A stretch of 25,426 nucleotides of DNA, taken from assembly GCA_964639275.1 (NCBI GenBank), contig CAZXCQ010000057.1, forward strand, positions 1 through 25,426, read 5' to 3'. Position 1 is the first letter of the stretch; the number at the start of each line of letters is the position of its first letter. Made by a program: the position numbers and the translations under genes. This document shows positions 7,333 to 15,354 of the stretch, piece after piece. The notes under the pieces were generated by a model, which was given only the letters and a program-made list of their open reading frames with translations, was not told the DNA's origin and made no database searches. This DNA is from CAZXCQ01 sp964639275. Lineage in GTDB: Bacteria; Desulfobacterota; DSM-4660; Desulfatiglandales; Desulfatiglandaceae.

Positions 7333-7584
7333 CTTTTTGAAAACCGGGCAATGGAGATTCCGTTTTTCGGATGTATAACTCGCCCGTAAGAGAGCGTAAA
7401 GGAATCACGTGCCGGAGAAAAAAATAGGGGGCAATATTTCCGGGAAAGTCTTATGGTTTTGGGCGATGTCGATCTCCGTGATTTCTTAACGCTCTCTAAC
7501 GGTCTCAGACAGGGATACACCCTTCAAAACGGAACCCCCATTGCCCTGTCTCAGTTCCAATTTTGAAGAAAGCTAAATTGATAC
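7321..7584 (-). mobile_element. 264-bp palindromic element, enlarged copy, inside the dehydratase-ligase operon
   Basis: Read on the minus strand it starts GTATCAATTTAGCTTTCTTC (right edge 7584) and ends CTAAAATGTTAC (left edge 7321), the same ends as the 94-bp copies. Flanking octamers GAAATAGA (7313-7320) and GAATTAGA (7585-7592) match at 7 of 8 positions. The arms GGCAATGG/CCATTGCC are as in copy 1, but the 3-base loop is replaced by a long nested imperfect hairpin, with AGAGAGCG-type and AATCACG-type blocks repeated in inverted orientation (around 7392-7412 and 7476-7498). It lies between the small subunit and the ligase gene; without it the gap would be about 25 bases. Confidence 0.65.
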
Positions 7585-7617
7585 GAATTAGAGAAGTCAG
7601 TCCAGTGGAGGTCTGCG

Positions 7618-9177
7618 ATGAACGTATCCAGGCTTCTCACCCTGGCGGCATCCCGCTGGGGGGAGAGGGAATGTATCGTGGAAATCACACCCGCCGAGGG
7701 CATGAGAAGAAGCAGATCGTACAGGGAATTTGATGACAGGGTCAATCGGTTGGCCAATGCCCTCCGGGACGTTGGAATCAAGAAGGGGGATGTTGTCCTG
7801 ACATTTATGAGGAATTCGATTGAGTGGATGGAGACCTATTTTGGCATTATCAGGGCCGGGGCCGCGGTTGCGCCGCTGAATTTTCGTTTTACGGGTGAAG
7901 ATATCAAACACGCGGCCGATATCACAGGGGCACCCGTGATCATCTTCCATGAGGATCTTGCAGGGGTCGTCAATGGCATCCGGTCTTCGTTGCCGGCAAT
8001 AACACACTACATTGGTGTTGGCAAAGACACTGGCGATCAGGCGCTAGGCTATGAAGAGTTTATTGCCGGCTACCCCGCAGCAGGGCCCGAGACAGAGATC
8101 CTGGATGAGGACAATCTCGGCATCTATTTTACCTCAGGGACGACCGGGACACCCAAGGCGGTGTTGCTGACCCACAAGAACCTGTTTATGGTTGCTGTAG
8201 AAAACTTTATTACCTTTCCGCCTGTGGCCGGTGGCAACTACGTGGCGATCCTGCCGCTGTATCACATGGCGGCAATGTTTCAATGGCTCCCCTATCTGTT
8301 CCGGGGGGGCAGGTGTACTTTGCTCCAGGGGTTTAGCCCCCGTGATTTCCTCCACACCATGGAGAAGGAAGAGGCAACAGAGGTCTTCTTGGTAATGCCG
8401 ATGCTGATTGACATTGTCGAAGCCCAGAAGAGAGGCGATATTGATATAGCCGACTACGATCTTGGCACGTGGGAGCAGTTGAACACGGGCTCACAGGCCT
8501 ATCCAAGGGATCTCCTGTTGACGGTAAAAGGGCTGTTCCCCAACGTGGAAGTCAACCACGGCTATGGGCTGAGCGAGGGAGGGGGCGCCGCGACAATTGT
8601 CCTGGGACCCGAAGATATCATCAGGAAGTGTGGCTCCATAGGCAAACCTTTGGCGGCAATGGTTGAGGCAAAAATAGTTGACGATGATGGACACGATCTC
8701 CCTCCCGGCGAGATGGGTGAATTGATCATCAAGACCGATAGAATGATGAAGGAATATTATCGGAATCCTGAAGAGACCGCCAGAGTCATCAGGGACGGGT
8801 GGTTATACACGGGCGACATCGCAAAGGTTGATGAAGAAGGATACTTCTACGTCGTTGACAGAAAAAAGGATGTCATTATCAGCGGCGGTGAGAATGTCTT
8901 TCCCACAGAGGTCGAGGAGGTGATCCTCAGGCATCCAAAGGTCCTGGAAGCGGCGGTGATTGGTGTCCCTGACGAGAGGTTCGGTGAGCGGGTGATGGCA
9001 GTTGTCAAACTCAAACCCGGTGAAGAGATGACAAAAGAAGACTTTCTTGGCTGGTGCAAGGAAAATATCCCGGGCTACAAGCGACCCAGACAGGTCGCGT
9101 TTGATGACATTCCTCGCGGGGCAACCCGAAAGATTCTCAAGCCCGAGTTGAGGAAGCGTTACATCCAAAAAAGGTAA
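7618..9177 (+). CDS. AMP-dependent acyl-CoA synthetase (class I adenylate-forming)
   Basis: A 519-residue protein of normal family length; ATG 7618 has GTGGAGG about seven bases upstream. It converts a carboxylic acid to its CoA thioester with ATP. Motifs in order: P-loop FTSGTTGTPKA (171-181), YGLSEGG (316-322), GWLYTGD (394-400), hinge DRKKDVIISGGENVFPTEVE (414-433) and the C-terminal ATRKILKPELRKRY with the expected catalytic lysine at 505. Unlike the ligase at the window start, all signature residues look intact. It follows the aconitase X pair and was probably in one operon with it before the palindromic element was inserted. Substrate class (fatty, aromatic or branched acid) cannot be decided by eye. 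The gene ends convergent with the channel gene, with a GGTTCA-type repeat in the gap. Confidence 0.9.
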   Translation: MNVSRLLTLAASRWGERECIVEITPAEGMRRSRSYREFDDRVNRLANALRDVGIKKGDVVLTFMRNSIEWMETYFGIIRAGAAVAPLNFRFTGEDIKHAADITGAPVIIFHEDLAGVVNGIRSSLPAITHYIGVGKDTGDQALGYEEFIAGYPAAGPETEILDEDNLGIYFTSGTTGTPKAVLLTHKNLFMVAVENFITFPPVAGGNYVAILPLYHMAAMFQWLPYLFRGGRCTLLQGFSPRDFLHTMEKEEATEVFLVMPMLIDIVEAQKRGDIDIADYDLGTWEQLNTGSQAYPRDLLLTVKGLFPNVEVNHGYGLSEGGGAATIVLGPEDIIRKCGSIGKPLAAMVEAKIVDDDGHDLPPGEMGELIIKTDRMMKEYYRNPEETARVIRDGWLYTGDIAKVDEEGYFYVVDRKKDVIISGGENVFPTEVEEVILRHPKVLEAAVIGVPDERFGERVMAVVKLKPGEEMTKEDFLGWCKENIPGYKRPRQVAFDDIPRGATRKILKPELRKRYIQKR

Positions 9178-9234
9178 CCGTTTACGGGTTCAGGGGTTCA
9201 GAGGTTCAAGGTTCAGGGTTCACAGGTTCAAAGG
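9178..9234 (+). repeat. GGTTCA-type degenerate repeat cluster, copy 1
   Basis: It begins CCGTTTACGGGTTCAGGGG and continues as about seven head-to-tail units of GGTTCAG/GGTTCAA/GGGTTCA, seven to eight bases each. It lies directly after the ligase stop, between two convergent genes. Related clusters lie at 16272-16356, 17446-17480, 18851-18875, 18958-18989 and 25374-25413. Confidence 0.7.
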
Positions 9235-9259
9235 CTGGTTCTAATCCCGCACCACATCC

Positions 9260-9943
9260 TCAGTCCTTCTGAGATGACTGGGAGATATGTAAACCCACGA
9301 GGCGGGCAATCAGCAGGACAAGATAAAGCTGGCCAACAACCGCCTCGAGGGCCGAAAATGTCCTGGCAATCGGGGATACCGGGACAATGTCTCCATAACC
9401 CACCGTTGTCAGGGTAATAAAGCTGTAATACATCAGTGCCGCATCCAGGACCCGGTATCGACTGGCAAAATCAGAGCCGACGATGTGTGAATCACCCATG
9501 CTGAAGGCCCCGGGCACACTCATCTCGATAATTGTAAAGGTGACTCCCCAGATTACCCCAAACATCAGATAAACACATGCGGCACCATATATGGTATCCG
9601 TAGTGACCCTTTCTCTTCTTAGTACGTGTACGAGTATTGCTGTCGCCACAAACACAAGAAGGACTATGGAAAGCCCGCCATTAACAAGGGCCAACGCAGG
9701 ATGGATCCTGGCATAATTCGTCCAGGAGATCAAAAAGATAGGAACCACCAATATGATGCCGGCTGCCAGAAATTTTCTATTGTCGCTTATGGTGTATAAC
9801 GCGCAGAGCAGGACAAAGGTGTAGATGGCGTCGAGAAAACCGATCCCGAATATCCCCAGATTCCTGAAAAAGGGCTCCAGGACAGCCAGGAGCAGTAACG
9901 AGATGAGCAGGTACTTGAATCGACCCCTAAATAACCCAAACAC
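9260..9943 (-). CDS. Two-pore-domain-type potassium channel protein (Ion_trans_2)
   Basis: This 227-residue membrane protein has about six hydrophobic segments. The signature is the selectivity filter TLTTVGYGD (177-185), preceded by a pore helix (LMYYSFI) and followed by a final segment VVGQLYLVLLIARLVGLHI. About 145 N-terminal residues form four further segments, arranged like a small voltage-sensor-like or DUF-type membrane region without an evident arginine ladder. No cytoplasmic RCK/TrkA-N domain follows, as the protein ends seven residues after the last segment. The start is GTG 9943 with AAAGGA about nine bases upstream. It stands alone: convergent with the ligase gene and about 310 bases from the RND gene, so it is probably its own transcription unit. 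Confidence 0.88.
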   Translation of the reverse strand: MFGLFRGRFKYLLISLLLLAVLEPFFRNLGIFGIGFLDAIYTFVLLCALYTISDNRKFLAAGIILVVPIFLISWTNYARIHPALALVNGGLSIVLLVFVATAILVHVLRRERVTTDTIYGAACVYLMFGVIWGVTFTIIEMSVPGAFSMGDSHIVGSDFASRYRVLDAALMYYSFITLTTVGYGDIVPVSPIARTFSALEAVVGQLYLVLLIARLVGLHISQSSQKD

Positions 9944-10018
9944 CCGATCGTCCTTTCTCCTTTTTTACACCCATGCAATATGACGATTTCGCAAAACCCA
10001 TAAATGCGCCTTTTTCCT

Positions 10019-10041
10019 CATTCCCGCGAACGCGGGAATCC
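10019..10041. repeat. REP-like hairpin (ATTCCCGCG-AA-CGCGGGAAT)
   Basis: A perfect 9-bp stem (10020-10028 and 10031-10039) with a 2-base loop, followed by CCAGG as in the other members of this family. The gap 9944-10254 holds this repeat, a lone GTAAC-type element end and one more such hairpin. Confidence 0.6.
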
Positions 10042-10055
10042 AGGAGTCAACCCCG

Positions 10056-10073
10056 CGACTCTTTGAGTTGTTA
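10056..10073 (-). repeat. Solitary element end resembling the 5135-5236 MITE terminus
   Basis: GACTCTTTGAGTTGTTAC, read on the minus strand, begins GTAACAACTCAAAGAG, close to the MITE end GTAACATCTCAAAAA. No partner end or octamer duplication was found within the gap, so it is probably a relic. Confidence 0.35.
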
Positions 10074-10130
10074 CCATCAATCCGATCCTAAGTACATGGT
10101 TTGATAAATACGGTAGCGCATCTTATGGAA

Positions 10131-10160
10131 CTAGATTCCGGCTTTCGCCGGAATCCAGAA
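10131..10160. repeat. REP-like hairpin (GATTCCGGC-TTTC-GCCGGAATC)
   Basis: A perfect 9-bp stem, 10134-10142 with 10147-10155, and a TTTC loop, followed by CAGAA. Same family as the hairpins at 5319-5370 and 10019-10041. It lies about 95 bases downstream of the RND pump stop. Confidence 0.65.
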
Positions 10161-10254
10161 ATACCAGCGCGTGAACCCGGTTCAACTGAGAAATATGTCA
10201 CCGAATTTATGAGACGGAGCACTAAGGGCTTGCCCAACCCATCTTCTTCTCGGC

Positions 10255-13200
10255 TCACACCATCTCTGCCTCGGCCAGGGGCCTATCGCGGGTCAAAAGG
10301 AGATAGAGACAGGGAACGACCAGTTGCGAGATAAAGGTCGCTGACATCAGACCAAAGATAATGGCGTTACACAAGGGCATCCACATGGGATTACTCAGCG
10401 AAAGCGGGACCAGACCCGCCACCGTCGTAATGGTCGTGCTCACAATGGGTCTGAGCCGGTCGGCGGCGCCGGCAGCGGCTGCTTCGCGGACAGAACGACC
10501 TTGCCTCCGGTGGGCATTCATTGTTGCGATCATGACAATTGCGTCATTGACAACGATCCCCACCAGCGAAATGATCCCGATCATCGCCGGAAAGGAAAAT
10601 GGAATCCACGCCAGGAAAAATCCCCCGAGGGTACCGATCATGGCAAAGGGGAGCGTGATCATGATGATAAAGGGTTGGGTAAAGGAGCCGAATTGAAGCG
10701 CCAGAAGGGCAAAGACAAGAAAGATGGCGACAAAAAACATCTTTCCGGCCGATGAATAGGTCTCGGCAGCGGATTCGGCCTCCCCCCCAAAGCTATAATC
10801 ATATCCTGCCGGCCAGGTTGTCCGCATGTTTTTCAAAACTGGCTCCAAATCGCCCAGGATCTCGTTTACCGTGCGGTTTTCCGTCTTGGCCAGAACGGTC
10901 ACTGCCCGCCGTCCCCCCTTGTGGGTGATGCACAGGGGGGCCATCCCTGCGATTGGATTGACGACGGCAAGCCCCGCCACGGTCCGTCCGTCTGGACAAA
11001 AGGGCCGGATCAAAGAGATCTCTTCAAACCGCGTTGGCCCCCCCGGGGTGCCCTGCCGGCTGGGCCAGGCCATGCCAAGCCGGATCTCCAGGTCCTCCTC
11101 TGTCCCTTCCAGGGGAAACTCGCCGATCATTTCATCTGTCATGGCAAACCGCACCTGGTAGGCCAGATCTTCCTGTTCGATCTTGTAAAAATCAAGGGCT
11201 TCCCGGTTGGGCACCAGCTTGATGTCCAGTCTGGGGTCTCCGAGATTGTCGCGAACATCAGAGGCCCCGGGAATTGCCCTCAAGGCCGATTGGACCTGGA
11301 GGGCCGTCTCGCGGAGTCTTTCCATGTCTTCACCCACGAGCTCGATTTGAATGGGGTCCTCCGTGCTTGAACCCCCGGTCTGGGGTGTCAGCACCAGTTG
11401 ACTCCCCGGATAGGACCTGAGCACCCCTGCCAGCTCATCCCTGAGATCCTCCAGGTACTGGAAGGCCATCTTTTCCCTCTTTTCCATCGGGGTAAAGATA
11501 CACGAGAACCCGATGTAGCTGCTGTCTTCAAATGGGACGAGTGATTCACCGATGGAGTTCCGCGACAGGGGGCTCTTTTTCCCCACGAACTTGACAACAC
11601 TCTCCAGATAGGGCTTTGAACGAAGAATTGCACCCAGCTCATCGGCGGCCTTTTGCGTGGCACCCAGTGTGGTGCCGGGGGCCAGTTCCACGGTGATCCC
11701 GAGGTTTCGACCATCTGCCTTGGGATAAAGAAGGCTGGGTAAGAGACCCGCCCCCATCAGCGAGAGGATAAACAAGGCCATCGCGATGGCGGTGCAGACA
11801 AGCGCGGTCCACCTGTTTCGCACCGTGGTCCGGAGGCTCCAGTCCCGCAACCGGGCCGAAAGCGTCTCGGTCAGGCGGTCTATGCGGCTCTTTTTATAAC
11901 CTCTTTTTATATTTGAAAACACCGCGCGGGACAGGGGGATGTCAACAAAGAGCGCAATGATAAAACTCAGGACCAGACAGCAGATGGCGGTGACCGGGAT
12001 AATACGGATAAATTTGCCGTCGATCCCGCCTATCCCGAAAAGGGGAACCATGGCCAGGATCGTCGTTGCCTGGCCAGCAAATGCCGGCAGGGCGTACTTT
12101 CTTACCGTCCCAAGGGCCGACTGGCCAAATGTTAGCCTTTCCACAAAGATCCCTTCGTGCATACCCTCCATCATCAGGATAAAGACATCCACCAGGAGCC
12201 CCAGGGCGATGACCATCCCGATAATGACCAGTTCGTTGAGGGAATACCCCATGATGGAGAGGATGGAGAGGGTCCCCAAAAAGGTGACAGGGATCGAAAG
12301 CCCGGCAATGATTGCCTCACGCCACGAAAGCATAAAAAATAGGACCACAAACACGCATAACATGGCCTGCCAGCCGTTGTTAAACACGTCTCTCAGTTTT
12401 TCCCAGATAAACTCCGACTGATCCGAGGTAATACGGTATTCTATCCCGTGTGGCAGGTCGGGGCTTCCCGCCTCCTGTTCAAGCACGGCCTTGATCCGGT
12501 CAATGGTCCTGATCGTATCAACCCCCGGGACCTTCATCACCGACACATCGATGGATGGACTAAACTCCGACCCGCCCCAGCTGAGCGCAACCCGGGCCTT
12601 CTCCCTTTGCAGATCCCGCCGGACCGTTGCGATTTCGTCCAGACGGACCACCCGTCCTGTTCTCATACGGGCCACCGGGAGGGCGCCAAGGTCCTTTACA
12701 TCCCGGAAGCGGCCGTAGAGCCTCAGTGTTGCCCCTATCTGGTCGTTTTCGATCTTGTCCCAGGGCATGTCGAGGTTTGCCCCCTGGATCCTGTCGCGCA
12801 CCGTCGTGGGAGAGATACCCAGCGAGACAAGCCGGCCAGGGTCCAGTTGAACCTGAACCACCTCTTTGCGCCGCCCCCCAAGCTCAACCTTCTTGACGCC
12901 CGGCACCTTTTCCAACCTGTCCTTTAGATATTTAGCGGCATTTCCGAGTACGGCGGGGTCCACCTCACCAAACAGGGCAATGGTCAGGATGGGGGTATCG
13001 TCCACAGAGACCTGCTCAATCTTTGGTTTCTTTGCATCACGGGGGAATTCAGGTTCTGCGTCTCGAACCTTTTCTCTCAATCGCTGCATGGCCTCGTTCA
13101 GATCCGCATCGGACTGAAATTCCACCGCGATAACCGAAAGGGAGTCAAAGGAGGCGCTGCGGATGCGTTTTAGTCCCTTGAGGGACTTGATCTTTTTTTC

Positions 13201-13482
13201 GATCTCATTGGTGATCTGTTTCTCAATGGTCTCCGGGTCGGCGCCAGGCCATTCGGTTTGAACCGTCGCCTGCGGGATGGCCAGGTCAGGGGCCGCCTCT
13301 TTGACAATGGACTGGTATGCCATCAGACCGGAAACCACCAGCATAAAGGTCAGGAGGATGGCAAAGACCGGACGGACAAAAAGGAACCGGGCCAGAGGAG
13401 ATGCCCGGGCCACATCAGGGACATCCGGGTGTCCGGAACCTTCTCGGCCCTTTTCAGAGGCTGATTCGCTCTCGCTCACCAT
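10255..13482 (-). CDS. RND-family efflux pump inner-membrane subunit (AcrB-like)
   Basis: This 1075-residue protein has the full RND layout: a first membrane segment near 38-56 (FVRPVFAILLTFMLVVSGLM), a large periplasmic loop, membrane segments about 370-545, a repeat of the same plan in the second half, and membrane segments from about 905 to the end. It would expel substrates across both membranes using the proton gradient, with the adjacent adaptor and an outer-membrane channel not encoded here. In segment 4, where AcrB-type pumps carry two aspartates (D407/D408), this protein reads GLLVDVFILMMEG (428-440): D432 is kept and the second is V433. Segment 10 reads GIVVNDAIVMI, from residue 975. 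It starts directly after the adaptor stop codon. The substrate is unknown. Confidence 0.93.
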   Translation of the reverse strand: MVSESESASEKGREGSGHPDVPDVARASPLARFLFVRPVFAILLTFMLVVSGLMAYQSIVKEAAPDLAIPQATVQTEWPGADPETIEKQITNEIEKKIKSLKGLKRIRSASFDSLSVIAVEFQSDADLNEAMQRLREKVRDAEPEFPRDAKKPKIEQVSVDDTPILTIALFGEVDPAVLGNAAKYLKDRLEKVPGVKKVELGGRRKEVVQVQLDPGRLVSLGISPTTVRDRIQGANLDMPWDKIENDQIGATLRLYGRFRDVKDLGALPVARMRTGRVVRLDEIATVRRDLQREKARVALSWGGSEFSPSIDVSVMKVPGVDTIRTIDRIKAVLEQEAGSPDLPHGIEYRITSDQSEFIWEKLRDVFNNGWQAMLCVFVVLFFMLSWREAIIAGLSIPVTFLGTLSILSIMGYSLNELVIIGMVIALGLLVDVFILMMEGMHEGIFVERLTFGQSALGTVRKYALPAFAGQATTILAMVPLFGIGGIDGKFIRIIPVTAICCLVLSFIIALFVDIPLSRAVFSNIKRGYKKSRIDRLTETLSARLRDWSLRTTVRNRWTALVCTAIAMALFILSLMGAGLLPSLLYPKADGRNLGITVELAPGTTLGATQKAADELGAILRSKPYLESVVKFVGKKSPLSRNSIGESLVPFEDSSYIGFSCIFTPMEKREKMAFQYLEDLRDELAGVLRSYPGSQLVLTPQTGGSSTEDPIQIELVGEDMERLRETALQVQSALRAIPGASDVRDNLGDPRLDIKLVPNREALDFYKIEQEDLAYQVRFAMTDEMIGEFPLEGTEEDLEIRLGMAWPSRQGTPGGPTRFEEISLIRPFCPDGRTVAGLAVVNPIAGMAPLCITHKGGRRAVTVLAKTENRTVNEILGDLEPVLKNMRTTWPAGYDYSFGGEAESAAETYSSAGKMFFVAIFLVFALLALQFGSFTQPFIIMITLPFAMIGTLGGFFLAWIPFSFPAMIGIISLVGIVVNDAIVMIATMNAHRRQGRSVREAAAAGAADRLRPIVSTTITTVAGLVPLSLSNPMWMPLCNAIIFGLMSATFISQLVVPCLYLLLTRDRPLAEAEMV

Positions 13483-14823
13483 TTACTTCTTCCCGATTAT
13501 CTCGATAATCTCCACCGGCGCCCCATTGCTCAGGCGATGCCGCCCGTCCGTGACAAGGAGGGCCCCTTTGTCAACCCCCTGAATGATCTCCTGCATGGAA
13601 AGCCCCGGTATTCCCTCAACGACCTCGCGCTGCTCCACAATCCCCTTACCCTCATCCACGACAAAGACATAGGGTTTGTTGTGGCGGTAAATAAAGACAT
13701 CGAACGGCACCACCACGGCATCCGTCTTCTCGTCCACCACGATCCAGGAGGTGACGAACATGCCGTCCCGGATCTCTCCTGCGCCCCCCTCCGTGCGGAC
13801 TTTCACCTGTATCGAACGCCCGCCAGGGCTGATGGCCGGGCTCACCGAAAAGACCTTCCCCCTCACGGCCCCACCCTGAAGCGGCTTATCACGTTCCAGG
13901 TCTGCAGGGGAGGGAAACCGTGTTGGTGAGGTCATGATAATTGCCGGTTGCCCGGGCCGCACCATGGCCCCCTCAAAGGGTGGAAGCTCCATGGTTACCT
14001 CGAACTGACTGGGATCGATGATGACCATGGGTACCGTTTTGAGGGCAGCCTCCTCGCTGCTGGTATCAACGAGGTTGGGAGCAAAGTAGTCGCCCTTTTT
14101 GATGTTGACATAGGTGAGTACGCCATCAAAGGGGGCGTAGATACTGGTCCGCTCAAGCGGGAGTTTGGACTGCACCACGCGCGCCTTGGCCGCGGCCACC
14201 CCGGAAAGGGCGGCCTCCAGACCGGCCCGAGCAGAGGCCACCGCGCTGTCAGCGGTTTTGAGACGTGTGCGGGAGACATCCAGTTGATGCTTTGAAATCG
14301 CCATCTTCTTAAAAAGTTCGCTGTTGCGCCGAAACGTGTCTTCTGCAAGCGTCTGCTGTGCCTCGGCCTGTTTCAGGCGAGCACGCGCCGCATTGACCTG
14401 TTGCTCGGCCTCGGCCAGGCTGGACCGGGTCACCTTTGTCTGTTCGATATAATCCCGCTTGTCGAGCGATGCCAGAAGCTCTCCAAAATTTTCACCTTTC
14501 CGGGGACCGTATACCCGATCCCCTTCGCGCACAGTCTGGCCGTCTTTTTTTATTTTCACATAGGTGACCTTACCCGGTTTTTCGAAGACGAGGAAGTCCC
14601 GCCGCACTGCCCTGGCTGTGCCTTCACCAAAGACAAAGGCCTGAATGGGTCCTTTGATCGCCCGAACACAGCGGACGGGGAGAGAGGTGCGTTGAGCGAC
14701 AGCCGGCGTGGCCTTTTCTTCTGCCCGATCTTTGAACCGCTTTAATGCCAGCCCGCCAAATGCAACAATCACCAACAACAAAGGGATCAGAAATAATGCC
14801 TTTCGTTTGAGTAATTTGGCCAT
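13483..14823 (-). CDS. RND efflux periplasmic adaptor (membrane fusion protein)
   Basis: ATG 14823 gives 446 residues, with AAAGGA seven bases upstream; an in-frame TTG two codons earlier is less likely. One N-terminal membrane anchor (KRKALFLIPLLLVIVAFGGL) is followed by a lipoyl half (FEKPGKVTYVKIKKDGQTVREGDRV), then an alpha-helical hairpin rich in A, Q, E and K (about 125-215), the second lipoyl half (IYAPFDGVLTYVNIKKGDYF), a beta-barrel region, and a membrane-proximal domain with PFDVFIYRHNKPYVFVVDEG. This is the normal adaptor plan. It bridges the pump to an outer-membrane channel. Its stop directly abuts the pump start, and it follows the lipoprotein gene by 13 bases, so all are likely in one transcript. 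Confidence 0.92.
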   Translation of the reverse strand: MAKLLKRKALFLIPLLLVIVAFGGLALKRFKDRAEEKATPAVAQRTSLPVRCVRAIKGPIQAFVFGEGTARAVRRDFLVFEKPGKVTYVKIKKDGQTVREGDRVYGPRKGENFGELLASLDKRDYIEQTKVTRSSLAEAEQQVNAARARLKQAEAQQTLAEDTFRRNSELFKKMAISKHQLDVSRTRLKTADSAVASARAGLEAALSGVAAAKARVVQSKLPLERTSIYAPFDGVLTYVNIKKGDYFAPNLVDTSSEEAALKTVPMVIIDPSQFEVTMELPPFEGAMVRPGQPAIIMTSPTRFPSPADLERDKPLQGGAVRGKVFSVSPAISPGGRSIQVKVRTEGGAGEIRDGMFVTSWIVVDEKTDAVVVPFDVFIYRHNKPYVFVVDEGKGIVEQREVVEGIPGLSMQEIIQGVDKGALLVTDGRHRLSNGAPVEIIEIIGKK

Positions 14824-14836
14824 GGACAAATCCTTT

Positions 14837-15280
14837 CTACTCTCTATCCCTCTCTATCCCCTTGCAATCACCCTTCCAGATCACCCGGACTATCTTATTG
14901 TCTTTGTTTACCTCAAAATAGGTGATGCAATAATCCATAGATGGATGATAGCGGCCGATGACGTCTCCGGCCATTTCAGGTCGGTCTTTTCGTGGATCAA
15001 TGCGTGGAGGGTACTCTATGAGTGCGGAATGGGCCAGCGGATTGAGCGTATATTCGTCCCTGGTCTCCACATATACAAGCACCGCCCCTTTATCGGGCGT
15101 CTCAAAGGTCCTGCCGGGCTGGCCCCACTGACTGATCAGCTCATTGCTGTCACGACCCACATAGGCCTGGCAGAGCTGTGTATATCCCTTGCTGGTCGGC
15201 AAATGGTAATTCCCGCACCCCCCCCATACCAGCACAACAAATATAAAAAAGAAGGGTAACCACGTTTTTTTATCTCTCAT
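14837..15280 (-). CDS. Small lipoprotein encoded upstream of the RND adaptor
   Basis: The frame is open far upstream (to 15667), but that part only mirrors the DUF456 gene on the same strand in another frame. ATG 15280 has GGAGGAG five bases upstream and gives 147 residues with a lipoprotein signal, MRDKKTWLPFFFIFVVLVWG then GC (C22). Tryptophan at the -3 lipobox position is unusual. The mature part has PTSKGYTQLCQAYVGRDSNE and WGQPGRTFETPDKGAVLVY, resembling small SmpA/OmlA-like outer-membrane lipoproteins in style (a 'WGxP' turn after a helix), but I cannot assign a family. Three cysteines remain in the mature part. It sits between DUF456 and the adaptor in a probable four-gene operon, which suggests a role with the pump. 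Confidence 0.8.
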   Translation of the reverse strand: MRDKKTWLPFFFIFVVLVWGGCGNYHLPTSKGYTQLCQAYVGRDSNELISQWGQPGRTFETPDKGAVLVYVETRDEYTLNPLAHSALIEYPPRIDPRKDRPEMAGDVIGRYHPSMDYCITYFEVNKDNKIVRVIWKGDCKGIERDRE

Positions 15281-15315
15281 ACTCTCCTCCTTACTGATCC
15301 TCTCTTTGATTGACG

Positions 15316-15340
15316 GTATCAGTTTAGTGCTTTTCAAAAC
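15316..15340 (+). repeat. Lone diverged GTATCA-type element end between DUF456 and lipoprotein genes
   Basis: GTATCAGTTTAGTGCTTTTC resembles the element end GTATCAATTTAGCTTTTTTC (one substitution in the first twelve bases, then an extra TG). No matching opposite end was found with certainty. It lies in the 74-base gap inside the RND operon. Confidence 0.35.
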
Positions 15341-15354
15341 CGCCACTGGAACCC

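Noticed and set aside
9178..9234. CRISPR-like array
   Set aside because: Units are 7-8 bases, degenerate and head-to-tail with no spacers of constant length; no cas genes nearby.
10101..10334. Short plus-strand frame upstream of and overlapping the RND gene end
   Set aside because: It runs through a REP-like hairpin and the antisense of the pump gene, with no start site or protein features.
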